From assembly GCA_031258055.1 (NCBI GenBank), contig JAIRNM010000073.1:1-8499 (forward strand): a stretch of DNA of 8,499 bases, written 5' to 3'. Below are positions 1 to 5,736 of the stretch, one piece after another. This stretch comes from Bifidobacteriaceae bacterium. GTDB lineage: Bacteria > Actinomycetota > Actinomycetes > Actinomycetales > WQXJ01. Under the pieces are notes generated by a model that worked only from the letters and a program-made list of their open reading frames with translations, did no database searches and was not told where the DNA came from. Position 1 is the stretch's first letter, and every line of letters starts with the position of its first letter. A program made the translations under genes and the position numbers.

Positions 1-1463
1 TTCGCAAGCTCTACACCGAGGAACTGATCTCGCGGGGCGACCTGACCCTTCAAGACGCCGAGGAATCCCTCAAACACTTCCAATCAGAGCTTGAGCGGGC
101 CTTCACTGAAACCCGCCAAGACATCAAAGCCCAAGCTGAGGCGAAGGCGACGGGCGACGGAGCGGGCGGCGGTGCTGGGGACGGTGCTGGGGACGGCATC
201 GGCGGCGGAAACAGCGGCGGTGGACCGCAGCCGGAAACCTCCCACGGGCTGGAACTGCCCGCCTCCCAGCGCGAGGACGCGGGCGTGCTGATGGGCTGGA
301 AGACGTCGATCAGCCCGGCCGTGATCGAGCGGGTCGGTCAAGTCTTTGTGACGCCGCCAGCCGGTTTCACCGTCCATCCCAAACTGCGAACGCTGCTGGA
401 AAAGCGGGCCAAGATGGCCAAAGAAGGCGGGATTGACTGGGGCATGGCGGAAATGCTGGCCTTCGGCTCGCTCCTGCTCGAAGACATCCCGGTCCGGTTG
501 ACGGGCCAGGACTCACGGCGTGGCACCTTTGCCCACCGCCATGTGACCTTCCACGACAAAGTGAGCGGCGCGGAATGGACGCCGCTTTGGTTCCTCTCCG
601 AACACCAGGCAAAGGTCTTCATCTATGACTCGGCCCTTTCCGAATACGCCATCGCCGCCTTCGAATACGGCTACTCAGTGGAACGCCCCGACGCACTGGT
701 GATTTGGGAGGCGCAATTCGGGGACTTCTTCAACGGCGCCCAGACGGTGGCTGATGAATTCGTCTCCTCGGCTGAGCAGAAGTGGGGACAGCATTCGTCA
801 GTGGTGTACTTGTTGCCGCACGGCTTTGAGGGCCAAGGGCCTGATCACTCCTCTGCCCGGATTGAGCGCTGGCTGGCGCTCTGCGCCGAGGACAACCTGC
901 GCTTGGCGCAACCAACACTGCCCGCCAACTACGCGCATTTATTGCGCTTCCAGGCCTACACGCGCCCGCGCCGACCGCTAGTGGTGTTCACGCCGAAGTC
1001 GGGCCTGCGCCGCAAAGAAGCCGTCTCCTCGATCGAGGATTTCACTACCGGGACCTATCAACCGGTGCTGCTCGACCCGATCGTTCCTAACGCGTCCGCG
1101 CGCCGCGTTCTGCTCTGCTCGGGACGGGTTTACTGGGACCTGGCGGCCCGGCGCAACAAGCTGGACAGCCCCGCCCAGGCGACCACCGCCATTGTGCGTC
1201 TAGAACAGCTCTACCCGTTCACCCAGGAAATGGTCGACTCAATCCTGGACGGCTTGGCACCCGACGCGGAACTGGTCTGGGTCCAAGACGAACCGGTCAA
1301 CCAGGGCGCCTGGAGCTTCCTCCTCCGCAAAGCCGTGCCCATGCTGGGCGGACGGCCGCTAAGGGTGGTGGCGCGGCCGGAGGCGGCATCGCCCGCGACC
1401 GGTTCACACTCCCAGCACGCGGTCGAAGAAGCGGCCCTGATGGATCAAGCTTTCGCCGTTTGA
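1..1463 (+). CDS. kgd: Multifunctional 2-oxoglutarate decarboxylase/dehydrogenase E1 (Kgd), C-terminal part, 5'-truncated
   Basis: This is the 3' part of the actinobacterial thiamine-diphosphate enzyme that decarboxylates 2-oxoglutarate in the TCA cycle in the cytoplasm. The reading frame is open from base 3 (486 residues visible) and the N-terminal acyltransferase-like and first ThDP regions lie outside the window. Visible residues begin with KLYTEELISRGDLT, the end of the ThDP-binding domain. A Gly/Asp-rich linker follows (about 50-75), then the transketolase-type pyrimidine-binding domain with GQDSRRGTF (168-176), FGDFFNGAQ (239-247) and EGQGPDHSS (276-284), then the C-terminal domain with VLLCSG and EPVNQGAW. 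All are family hallmarks and nothing looks broken. The apparent GTG/ATG starts near 285-293 are internal, because homology continues upstream of them. The gene converges on the small gene at 1550-1723. Confidence 0.96.
   Translation, partial: RKLYTEELISRGDLTLQDAEESLKHFQSELERAFTETRQDIKAQAEAKATGDGAGGGAGDGAGDGIGGGNSGGGPQPETSHGLELPASQREDAGVLMGWKTSISPAVIERVGQVFVTPPAGFTVHPKLRTLLEKRAKMAKEGGIDWGMAEMLAFGSLLLEDIPVRLTGQDSRRGTFAHRHVTFHDKVSGAEWTPLWFLSEHQAKVFIYDSALSEYAIAAFEYGYSVERPDALVIWEAQFGDFFNGAQTVADEFVSSAEQKWGQHSSVVYLLPHGFEGQGPDHSSARIERWLALCAEDNLRLAQPTLPANYAHLLRFQAYTRPRRPLVVFTPKSGLRRKEAVSSIEDFTTGTYQPVLLDPIVPNASARRVLLCSGRVYWDLAARRNKLDSPAQATTAIVRLEQLYPFTQEMVDSILDGLAPDAELVWVQDEPVNQGAWSFLLRKAVPMLGGRPLRVVARPEAASPATGSHSQHAVEEAALMDQAFAV
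171..194 (+). repeat. Tandem 12-bp duplication in the kgd linker
   Basis: The unit GGTGCTGGGGAC occurs twice head to tail (171-182 and 183-194), encoding GAGDGAGD. It lies in a low-complexity Gly/Asp stretch (about 150-225) between the ThDP domain and the pyrimidine domain. This point is a variable surface linker in Kgd proteins, so the repeat probably only lengthens a flexible hinge. Confidence 0.7.
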
Positions 1464-1474
1464 CGCGAGCGTCA
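1461..1474 (+). terminator. Short inverted repeat over the kgd stop codon
   Basis: TGACGC and GCGTCA form perfect 6-bp arms separated by GA. The repeat begins with the TGA stop of kgd. As RNA it would fold as a 5-bp stem with a CGAG loop. No T-run follows, so it is at best a weak or Rho-assisted 3' end signal. Confidence 0.3.
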
Positions 1475-1499
1475 ACTGTTACGGATCTCTCCCGTCAGG

Positions 1500-1533
1500 C
1501 TGCGCGCAGTCGCAGCATCTGCCCGCCGCGGGC
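1500..1533. terminator. Palindrome and GC hairpin between convergent genes
   Basis: The 85-bp space between two converging stop codons contains a perfect 10-bp palindrome, CTGCGCGCAG (1500-1509), and a 5-bp stem GCCCG/CGGGC (1521-1525 and 1529-1533) with a 3-base loop. Position and GC content fit a bidirectional transcription end, but there is no T-tract on either strand. Confidence 0.3.
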
Positions 1534-1549
1534 TGGGGGGAGTAGGGCG

Positions 1550-1723
1550 TCAGTCCTCTGAGTTTGGTTTGATCGGGGCTTCGGGCGGCTTGTCGTCCGC
1601 GTAGTCACGCAGCCGGTTGGCCAAGGAATCCATGCCCTTGGAGCCAGCCCTGACTGACGCGCCGATTAGATGCCCGAAAGACTTGATCAGACCAGTGGCG
1701 GTCGAAACAATGCCGGATGCCAT
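1550..1723 (-). CDS. 57-residue amphipathic-helix protein of unknown function
   Basis: I do not recognise this protein. The start at 1721-1723 is chosen because AAGGGG (1730-1735) lies 6 bases upstream; a longer 86-residue reading from 1810 would place this ribosome site inside the gene and adds an unconvincing Arg/Gly-rich stretch. The product begins MASGIVSTATGLIKSF. Residues 5-41 show hydrophobic positions every three to four residues (I5, L12, F16, L19, M31, L34, L38, Y41) with Lys, Arg and Asp between, consistent with an amphipathic helix or surface-associated peptide. The tail (46-57) is Pro-rich and acidic. There is no signal peptide and no full membrane span. The upstream gtrA-like gene is on the same strand 102 bases away, but an extended -10 at 1756-1764 suggests its own promoter. 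Confidence 0.6.
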   Translation of the reverse strand: MASGIVSTATGLIKSFGHLIGASVRAGSKGMDSLANRLRDYADDKPPEAPIKPNSED

Positions 1724-1755
1724 TTCTTTCCCCTTCACGAAAAACGTTTGCTTCC

Positions 1756-1764
1756 GTTCTAGCA
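1756..1764 (-). promoter_or_regulatory. Possible extended -10 element for the 57-residue gene
   Basis: On the minus strand this reads TGC-TAGAAC, a TGn extended -10 form. It would start a transcript near 1749 with a leader of about 25 bases that contains the ribosome site at 1730-1735. No good -35 is seen, so this is tentative. Confidence 0.3.
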
Positions 1765-1825
1765 CCTTCGCGTGCCGCCCGTAGCCAGCCCCGTGCCTTG
1801 ACCCACCCACCGGACCGCGGACCGG

Positions 1826-2239
1826 CTAGCGGCGCTTGAAGACCCAGGCCCTCAGGGCCGCGAAGTTGAAAGCCGCGATCAAGACCATTGAAACCAATTT
1901 CGCGGCCCAGCCGGGCAGGCCGACGGCGGTTCCAAGAGCAACCAGGCCGGTCGAAGCGACCCAGTTGAACGCGACCAGCACCACGTAACGCCTGAGCGCC
2001 CCCGGCACCGCTCCGGCCCGGAAAACCAGGTCTCGGTTGCCGCGGTAGTTGACCGCGAAGGCAACCAGGAAGCTGACGGCCGATCCCGCCCAGGCCACCA
2101 GGCCAATATGCGTCAAGCCCAGGAAGACCACGAAGTCGACTGCCGCGCTGGCGCCGCCCACCAGCACGAACAGTCCGATCCGCCGGACGGCCGCGCGGGC
2201 TGGGCCTGGCTCAGGGGAAGACGGCGGTGACGACGGCAT
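1826..2239 (-). CDS. GtrA-like four-helix membrane protein
   Basis: This is a 137-residue membrane protein of the GtrA/DPMS family, whose members are thought to help move or present polyprenyl-phosphate-linked sugars across the cytoplasmic membrane. Four hydrophobic spans are visible at about 21-42, 44-64, 83-105 and 113-131. The family motifs are NYRGNRDLVF after the second span and FNFAALRAWVFKRR at the C-terminus. Length is typical for GtrA. The N-terminal 16 residues are Pro/Ser-rich and disordered-looking. The ATG lies 6 bases after the stop of the glycosyltransferase gene, in the same frame, with no Shine-Dalgarno sequence in between, so translation probably depends on coupling to the upstream gene. 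Context supports a role in lipid-linked sugar transfer; the actual substrate is unknown. Confidence 0.88.
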   Translation of the reverse strand: MPSSPPSSPEPGPARAAVRRIGLFVLVGGASAAVDFVVFLGLTHIGLVAWAGSAVSFLVAFAVNYRGNRDLVFRAGAVPGALRRYVVLVAFNWVASTGLVALGTAVGLPGWAAKLVSMVLIAAFNFAALRAWVFKRR

Positions 2240-2245
2240 CGGGCG

Positions 2246-3181
2246 CTATCTTGGGGTCGCTTGAATGTCCAAGACTAGGCCCTGAACTAAGAATTGGATG
2301 CCGATCATGGCGGGCGCCACCCCGAGCAGCCACGTGCCGGTCGAGGCGGAGACGCCGCTGGTCAGCGACCAGATGGTGGCCCAAGCGCCGACCGCCAAGC
2401 CGAACACGGTGAGCAGCAATCCGGCCAGGAGGAGCAAGGCGATAGGCGAAAAACTCCACAGAATGTACTTGCGCCACATTCGGCGCCAGCCGCCGCCCAG
2501 CAACGTCCACAAGATGCGCGGGGCGACTTTCATCAGGTTCATCGTGGAGGTTTCGTCGCCGTAGACGGCTGGCACATTGACGTCCATAGCCCTCACGTCA
2601 GCAATGTTCAACCAGATCAGGAGGTCGTTTTCGAAATCGTAACGCTTATGGACGCGGCCAAGCGGCAGTCTCTCCAGAACCTCGGTGGTGCAAGCGGTGT
2701 AGCCGTTTTGGGGATCGACCAGGTTCCAGTAGCCAGAGGCCGCCTTGGTCAAGATTGTCAAGATCATGTTCCCGAAGACACGGTGCTTCGGCATGCCTTC
2801 GAAAGAGGTCGATGAGTAGAAGCGGTTGGCTTTGACAAAGCCGTAGCCTTCATCGGCGATCGGATCGAGCAGTTTGGGCAGGTAGGACGGGTTCATCTGG
2901 CCGTCGCCCGCCATCACCACCGACACGTCCATGCCTTCTTCGATCATCCGCTTGTGGCCAGTGACTATGGCCCCGCCAACGCCCTGGTTGACTTCGTGCG
3001 TGATGACTTCGGTGCGCTCGTCTGCGGCGGCCCGCGCCAGCTCGCCGGTCTGGTCGGGACTGGCGTCATCGACTACGACTATGCAGTCGACTAGTTCAGG
3101 CATTGTCTCAATCACGGCTTGAATCTGCGCCTGCTCCTTGTAAGCCGGAACCACGACGCCTATCTTGAGAGCTTTGTACAC
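2246..3181 (-). CDS. Membrane-anchored family 2 glycosyltransferase (polyprenyl-phosphate sugar transferase type)
   Basis: This is a 311-residue GT-A enzyme expected to transfer a nucleotide-activated sugar to a polyprenyl phosphate at the inner face of the membrane. From the chosen start, the N-terminus reads IGVVVPAYKE (7-16), followed by DDASPDQTG (38-46) and the metal-binding region GDGQMNP (92-98), in the order usual for GT2. Two C-terminal membrane spans lie at about 240-272 and 283-303, and the protein ends LDIQATPR, a normal end for this family. The GTG at 3179-3181 is preferred over the ATG-like start at 3298 because the longer form would overlap the divergent gene and adds 39 low-complexity residues; AAGG stands 9 bases before this GTG. 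The next gene is gtrA-like, 6 bases downstream. The donor sugar is unknown. Confidence 0.88.
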   Translation of the reverse strand: MYKALKIGVVVPAYKEQAQIQAVIETMPELVDCIVVVDDASPDQTGELARAAADERTEVITHEVNQGVGGAIVTGHKRMIEEGMDVSVVMAGDGQMNPSYLPKLLDPIADEGYGFVKANRFYSSTSFEGMPKHRVFGNMILTILTKAASGYWNLVDPQNGYTACTTEVLERLPLGRVHKRYDFENDLLIWLNIADVRAMDVNVPAVYGDETSTMNLMKVAPRILWTLLGGGWRRMWRKYILWSFSPIALLLLAGLLLTVFGLAVGAWATIWSLTSGVSASTGTWLLGVAPAMIGIQFLVQGLVLDIQATPR

Positions 3182-3188
3182 GCCGCAA

Positions 3189-3194
3189 ACCTTA
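3189..3194 (-). promoter_or_regulatory. TAAGGT: -10 of a possible leaderless transcript, or ribosome site, for the GT2 gene
   Basis: On the minus strand TAAGGT stands 7 bases before the GTG at 3181. This suits a TANNNT -10 box for a leaderless mRNA. The embedded AAGG could instead be a weak Shine-Dalgarno sequence. The two readings cannot be separated by eye, and no clear -35 is seen. Confidence 0.35.
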
Positions 3195-3277
3195 TCAAGT
3201 CCCGCCCTCAGGACCGGGTTCCCCGCGCCCAGCGCCGGGGCAGTGGCCGCTCGGCTCACCCGCCCAGCCCGGTTTGG

Positions 3278-3283
3278 TACGGT
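3278..3283 (+). promoter_or_regulatory. TACGGT -10 box for a leaderless ppm1-like mRNA
   Basis: TACGGT matches TANNNT, and its last T is 7 bases before the GTG at 3290. This is the spacing expected when transcription starts at the first base of the start codon, common in Actinomycetes. There is no Shine-Dalgarno sequence before this GTG. The -35 region (about 3255-3260, CTCACC) is poor. Confidence 0.45.
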
Positions 3284-3289
3284 GTCTAG

Positions 3290-4084
3290 GTGCACCACGA
3301 CCAGCCCCCGGCGCCGGACCCGGCCGCCGCGAAAGCGCCGCTGGTCATCATCCCCACCTTCAACGAGGTCGAGTCGCTGCCTGGAGTGGTGACCCGGTTA
3401 CGCCGAGCGGTTCCGACCGCCCACATTTTGGTGACCGATGACGCCAGCCCAGACGGCACCGGCGCTTGGGCCGATGCCGCCGCCAGCGCCGACCCTCAAA
3501 TCCACGTCTTGCACCGGGCCGCCAAAGAAGGCTTGGGTAAGGCCTACTTAGATGGCTTCGCCTGGGGCTTGGCGCGGGGCTTCGACCCGCTCATAGAGAT
3601 GGACGCCGACGGGTCGCACCGCCCCGAACAGCTACCGCTGCTGCTGGCCGCCGTGCGGGATGGCGCCGACCTGGCCATCGGCTCGCGATGGGTGCCAGGC
3701 GGCGAAGTCCTCAACTGGCCCCGGCGCCGTAAGTTCCTTTCCCGTGGCGGCAACCTCTATGTCTCCATCATGCTGGGCTTGAGAATCAAAGATTCGACCG
3801 CTGGATTTCGGGCCTACCGCGCTGACCTGCTGCGTTCACTGCCGCTTGAGGGCGTCGAAGCCCATGGCTACGGCTTCCAGGTCAATATGTCGATGGCGGC
3901 GCGAGACGCCGGTGCGCGCATCACTGAAGTGCCGATCAGCTTCCCCGAGCGGGAGGCGGGCGTGTCCAAAATGACCGGCTCGATTGTGCGCGAAGCGATG
4001 TGGCTGGTCACCAAATGGGGCCTAGCCCGCCGCTGGCGTGCCCTCTTCCCCCGCCACCGAACGGCTCAAATCAAGCCTCGCTAG
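3290..4084 (+). CDS. ppm1: Polyprenol monophosphomannose synthase (Ppm1/DPM1-like)
   Basis: This cytoplasmic GT2 enzyme transfers mannose from GDP-mannose to polyprenyl phosphate, making the donor for extracytoplasmic mannosylation of lipoglycans and secreted proteins. The 264 residues carry LVIIPTFNE (18-26), DDASPDGTG (50-58), the catalytic/metal motif MDADGSHRPEQLP (104-116), GSRWVPGG (131-138), NWPRRRKFLSRGGN (142-155) and DSTAGFRAYR (168-177), all characteristic of DPM1-type synthases. There is no C-terminal membrane anchor and no fused apolipoprotein N-acyltransferase domain, unlike M. tuberculosis Ppm1. The start is the GTG at 3290-3292, probably leaderless. It diverges from the GT2/GtrA pair, fitting a shared role in polyprenyl-phosphate sugar metabolism. 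It converges on the LuxR gene with 22 bases between stop codons. Confidence 0.92.
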   Translation: MHHDQPPAPDPAAAKAPLVIIPTFNEVESLPGVVTRLRRAVPTAHILVTDDASPDGTGAWADAAASADPQIHVLHRAAKEGLGKAYLDGFAWGLARGFDPLIEMDADGSHRPEQLPLLLAAVRDGADLAIGSRWVPGGEVLNWPRRRKFLSRGGNLYVSIMLGLRIKDSTAGFRAYRADLLRSLPLEGVEAHGYGFQVNMSMAARDAGARITEVPISFPEREAGVSKMTGSIVREAMWLVTKWGLARRWRALFPRHRTAQIKPR

Positions 4085-4106
4085 AACGCCGCCCGAATTG
4101 CCGCCA

Positions 4107-5600
4107 TTACGCATCAGATCCTGTCAGATTGGCACCAATGGTGTCGATGGCATCTAGCAGTTCCTGTTGCGTGTGAACGCCCATCTTATGGTAGATATGT
4201 TTGATGTGAGTCTTGGCGGTATGGATAGAGATGACCAGCTCCGTGGCAATGAATTGCGCGTTGCGGCCGCGAGCCAGCACGAGTAGCACTTCCTTCTCCC
4301 GCTTTGTCAAATTATGCTCATCGCCAATGGTTTCGAGTTGCGCTGATAATTCGCGTTCAGCGTTCGCCAGCGATCCTACCCTTTCAACCGGGATCAGCCC
4401 CCACGTTATGGCGCTGGTGGGCTCATTGAGCGAAAAGACTGCCGCGAAGATGAGCAGGAGTACCGTGATCCCACAGATTACCGGCAGGGCGCGGGCTTCA
4501 ACGCCGCCCAGCGCGTACAACAGGACCCATACGCCCACGCCGACGCCAGTGCCCAGACTATGGAACCCCGCCATCCTGCAAAAGGTCAGCATCCCTGGCA
4601 TCGACAACTCGGATGCGATTCTGCTGCTAAGCGTGATCAACAGGATTACCTGATTGCTCCAGACGATAGCGGCCAGGAAGACTAGCAACAGGGGCGAAAC
4701 GTCTTGCTTGAAAAAGGTGGCCAAGAGCAGTGCGCCGACAACCGTCGGCGAAATCAGCTTGAAAAAGAGTTCGACATTTGCGGCAAGCGAGGCGAAGTGG
4801 TTCACGAGAAAGAGCGAACACGCGGCCAGAGCTACTCCGCCGGACAAGACAAGGAGACTATTAGGTGAGAGCCACGCCGGACGTAGACAAAGAGAGAGCA
4901 TCAGGCCTAGGGCCATGCCGTAGGCGACGAGGCCGAACGTAGGTCGAATGGACATCTTGAGTTGCTGCCCTGCGGCACGGTCCACCAGCGCGACCCGGCA
5001 CCAGACAGGTGTGAGCCTGGTCTGCCAGCTACCGACACCGGCCACCAGCGTCACGATGACCAGCATCATGCACGACACCATCCCGAGCCAAAATGACAGC
5101 ATTCGAAGAAGGCATCGTAACGCGAGCCCGCAGCCGGTGACCATGATTGACAATGGAATGATCAAAGACGCCTTTCTTGCGTCGATTACGCCCAGAAGTT
5201 CACCGCACAACATCGCCAGGGGGCTAAGACCAATTCCGAGAATGGCCAGGCCGAGCGAATGACACCAAGCAGGAATACCGCCAGCGCCTGAAACCGCGCT
5301 CAGCACAGCACCGCACCCCGCGACGGCCGTTGAGCTCAGGAGCAGTCTCCGTTGGGCATGGACCGGTACCACGAGGTCTCTGAATCCATAGAGCAGGAAG
5401 TAGCCTAGCCCGTTTGCAACAAAGAACACCGCCCAGGCCAGAAACAACTGGGTAGGGTAGCTCGTCAAGAAAGAGTCAACAACAAGGTCCCGCGAACTGA
5501 ATATAGGCATCGCCGCCCACAACGCGCCTAATGCTAGACAAAACAAGGGAACTTGCCCTCGCCCGCTTTCCGCCGCCGTCCCGTCTTGTTCGATGCGCAC
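4107..5600 (-). CDS. Twelve-transmembrane LuxR-type transcriptional regulator
   Basis: This is a 497-residue membrane-embedded DNA-binding protein. Twelve hydrophobic spans can be counted (about 17-34, 50-71, 86-108, 112-139, 144-164, 168-189, 219-240, 246-267, 280-298, 301-324, 338-363, 371-391), arranged six plus six around a charged loop (190-218), like a transporter fold. A linker (392-429) leads to a LuxR/FixJ HTH (430-487) containing LTKREKEVL, IATELVIS, HTAKTHIKHIYHKMGV. There is no receiver or PAS domain, so the membrane part is the likely sensor. The GTG at 5598-5600 is chosen because AGGAGG (5607-5612) stands 6 bases before it; a TTG at 5657 lacks a ribosome site. The family is abundant in Coriobacteriia, next to the enzymes it controls. 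It lies downstream of the reductase gene on the same strand, with 136 bases between, so regulation of that gene is inferred. Its DNA is clearly less GC-rich than ppm1. Confidence 0.9.
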   Translation of the reverse strand: MRIEQDGTAAESGRGQVPLFCLALGALWAAMPIFSSRDLVVDSFLTSYPTQLFLAWAVFFVANGLGYFLLYGFRDLVVPVHAQRRLLLSSTAVAGCGAVLSAVSGAGGIPAWCHSLGLAILGIGLSPLAMLCGELLGVIDARKASLIIPLSIMVTGCGLALRCLLRMLSFWLGMVSCMMLVIVTLVAGVGSWQTRLTPVWCRVALVDRAAGQQLKMSIRPTFGLVAYGMALGLMLSLCLRPAWLSPNSLLVLSGGVALAACSLFLVNHFASLAANVELFFKLISPTVVGALLLATFFKQDVSPLLLVFLAAIVWSNQVILLITLSSRIASELSMPGMLTFCRMAGFHSLGTGVGVGVWVLLYALGGVEARALPVICGITVLLLIFAAVFSLNEPTSAITWGLIPVERVGSLANAERELSAQLETIGDEHNLTKREKEVLLVLARGRNAQFIATELVISIHTAKTHIKHIYHKMGVHTQQELLDAIDTIGANLTGSDA

Positions 5601-5606
5601 AGGCCG

Positions 5607-5612
5607 CCTCCT
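5607..5612 (-). promoter_or_regulatory. AGGAGG ribosome-binding site fixing the LuxR start
   Basis: A full AGGAGG on the minus strand lies 6 bases before the GTG at 5600. It decides in favour of this GTG over the in-frame TTG at 5657. Confidence 0.8.
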
Positions 5613-5701
5613 CGTTGATGCCGTACCAGCTTCCCTCGCGTGGCAAAGCCCTGTCAAGGTCGGTTTGAGGAGGCTGGGGCGCTTTGACGCATAGTTTTAG
5701 C

Positions 5702-5721
5702 GGCAGGCGAGTGGGCAGGCG
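5702..5721. repeat. GGCAGGCG direct repeat between reductase and regulator genes
   Basis: GGCAGGCG occurs at 5702-5709 and 5714-5721, start points 12 bases apart, in the 136-bp space between the reductase stop and the luxR start. It could be a regulatory pair or chance in GC-rich DNA. I see no convincing terminator in this gap, so cotranscription is possible. Confidence 0.3.
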
Positions 5722-5736
5722 CCACCACCTCAGTAG

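Noticed and set aside
1550..1723. Corynebacterial PorH-like channel peptide
   Set aside because: The length (57 residues) and amphipathic character agree by chance; the sequence shows no recognisable similarity, and nothing here proves a mycolic-acid envelope.
1810..1825. Terminator-like CCGG-rich element after the gtrA gene
   Set aside because: It is mainly a 7-bp direct duplication (CGGACCG twice); as a hairpin it has an A-A mismatch and no workable loop.
2294..2815. Long open frame (173 codons) on the plus strand
   Set aside because: It is antisense to the clearly recognisable glycosyltransferase and its translation is a low-complexity Gly/Gln/Arg mix typical of GC-rich shadow frames.
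2246..3298. 350-residue version of the GT2 protein starting at 3298
   Set aside because: It would overlap the divergent ppm1 start by 9 bases, and its extra N-terminus is Ala/Arg-rich with no family match.
4213..4653. Open frame (146 codons) on the plus strand
   Set aside because: It lies opposite the LuxR HTH and last membrane spans; no recognisable domain and no ribosome site seen.
5652..5657. TTGACA on the minus strand as a luxR -35 box, and the overlapping TTG as luxR start
   Set aside because: No -10-like hexamer occurs 16-18 bases downstream (the nearest candidate is about 26 away), and the TTG has no ribosome site while the GTG at 5600 has a perfect one.
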